Positions 63,741 to 64,000 of a stretch of 64,000 nucleotides of DNA are shown here, one piece after another. The translations under genes were made by a program, and so were the position numbers. This stretch comes from an uncultured bacterium (GTDB taxonomy: Bacteria > Cyanobacteriota > Vampirovibrionia > Gastranaerophilales > Gastranaerophilaceae), in assembly GCA_949294335.1 (NCBI GenBank), contig CASFGO010000028.1, forward strand, positions 1 to 64,000. Reading direction: 5' to 3'. Each line of letters starts with the position of its first letter. Position 1 is the first letter of the stretch. The notes under the pieces are model-generated. The model was not told the origin of the DNA. It was given only the letters and a program-made list of their open reading frames with translations, and made no database searches.

Positions 63741-63789
63741 GGAATTTTTATTTGCAATAAAAATTTGTTTTGTATATAATTTAGGGGTC

Positions 63790-63886
63790 GGTTCATAAAA
63801 GGGCCTTCTGAAAATTGAATATGGGCATGTGGTACTCTGCCGACGAGAAGATTGAGTATCTTCGAGGAGAGGGGTAGACACGTTCA
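63790..63886 (+). other. tRNA-Leu leader and 5' mimic
   Basis: A tandem copy of the leader and tRNA start. Bases 63804-63833 match 63900-63929 at 29 of 30 positions, and GGTAGACACG recurs (63873-63882 versus 63935-63944). Between them the real gene has 5 nt and this copy 39 nt, folding as GAAGAT-TGAGT-ATCTTC (63847-63863) within a CTCT/AGAG stem. The mimic stops after the D-arm. Confidence 0.65.
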
Positions 63887-63905
63887 GGTTCAGAAAGAAC
63901 CTTTT
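63887..63905 (+). terminator. Possible terminator between mimic and tRNA-Leu
   Basis: GGTTC-AGAAA-GAACC followed by TTTT. The corresponding stretch in the first copy (GGTTCATAAAAGGGCC) is less well paired. It could end a short RNA starting in the mimic. Confidence 0.4.
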
Positions 63906-63918
63906 GAAAATTGAATAT

Positions 63919-64000
63919 GGGCATGTGGTGGAATGGTAGACACGCTAGTCTTAGGAACTAGTGCGAAAGCGTGGGAGTTCGAGTCTCTTCATGCCCACCA
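63919..64000 (+). tRNA. tRNA-Leu (anticodon TAG)
   Basis: 82 nt. Acceptor GGGCATG pairs with CATGCCC, anticodon arm CTAGT-CTTAGGA-ACTAG with anticodon TAG, a short variable arm (GCGAAAGCGT) and T-arm with GTTCGAGTC. Unlike tRNA-Arg it encodes its CCA, which is the last base of the window. Confidence 0.95.

Overview
This 64 kb window is a low-GC (about 30 %) bacterial chromosome segment with dense, mostly single-gene or short-operon coding, no insertion sequences and no CRISPR array. The cell it describes has two membranes (a TpsB-type outer-membrane transporter, Skp, a periplasmic amidase), a flagellar motor (MotA, MotB, FliL, FliM, FliN, plus a DUF115/Maf motility accessory protein), lipoprotein processing (LspA) and type II fatty-acid synthesis. 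A DUF3326 protein, which I know mainly from cyanobacteria and plastids, together with flagella, low GC and many proteins of no known family, points to the non-photosynthetic cyanobacterial sister lineage (Vampirovibrionia/Melainabacteria, most like gut Gastranaerophilales). That assignment is inference from gene content.

Layout. 1-5.3 kb: start of ruvB, an amidase, and a motA-motB-fliL-fliM-fliN operon. 5.3-13.2 kb: a small orphan gene, tpsB, skp, maf, an S1 protein, dgt, a TSCPD protein and a DUF47-PiT phosphate pair. 13.2-23.7 kb: a 953-residue zincin-tailed protein, a secreted nuclease-like protein, uppP, queD, DUF115, an ABC-F protein, and two sister small genes with shared leader and 3' elements. 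23.7-37.3 kb: proS, an XRE repressor with a palindromic operator, two GT2 glycosyltransferases, rarA, an orphan solute-binding protein, an ankyrin protein, tmk, two tandem paralogous membrane proteins and DUF3326. 37.4-44.9 kb: tpiA, then a small conserved-looking ORF, DUF177, rpmF, plsX, fabH, fabD, fabG, acpP and fabF. 45-53.2 kb: a fibre-like protein, a deletion scar joining a lysR fragment to a truncated efflux adaptor gene, a GNAT protein, secreted proteins, a phosphoesterase, SulP, a minigluzincin-like protein and a flavoredoxin-rubredoxin. 53.3-64 kb: a TPR protein, a UbiB-like kinase with a long N-terminal extension, a second zincin-tailed protein, a zinc alcohol dehydrogenase, a methyltransferase, a DSP-like phosphatase, tRNA-Arg, an NTF2-like secreted protein, lspA, an rluD-family gene and tRNA-Leu.

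Genes working together: the motor operon gives stator and C-ring parts; the fab cluster couples membrane lipid synthesis to L32; DUF47-PiT is a phosphate uptake pair; uppP, amidase and tpsB serve the envelope. Mixed among these are proteins resembling secreted effectors (three zincins, a phosphatase, two acetyltransferases, paired membrane paralogues, small sister proteins).

The most unusual signals are: (i) both tRNA genes are preceded by a mimic of their own 5' half carrying an alternative stem-loop fold; (ii) two small paralogous genes share an upstream box and a conserved structured 3' element ahead of their terminators, and the box recurs at a third small gene; (iii) at least ten genes have a -10 box only 6-7 nt before the ATG, predicting leaderless mRNAs; (iv) the lysR/adaptor junction removes both 5' ends of a divergent gene pair.
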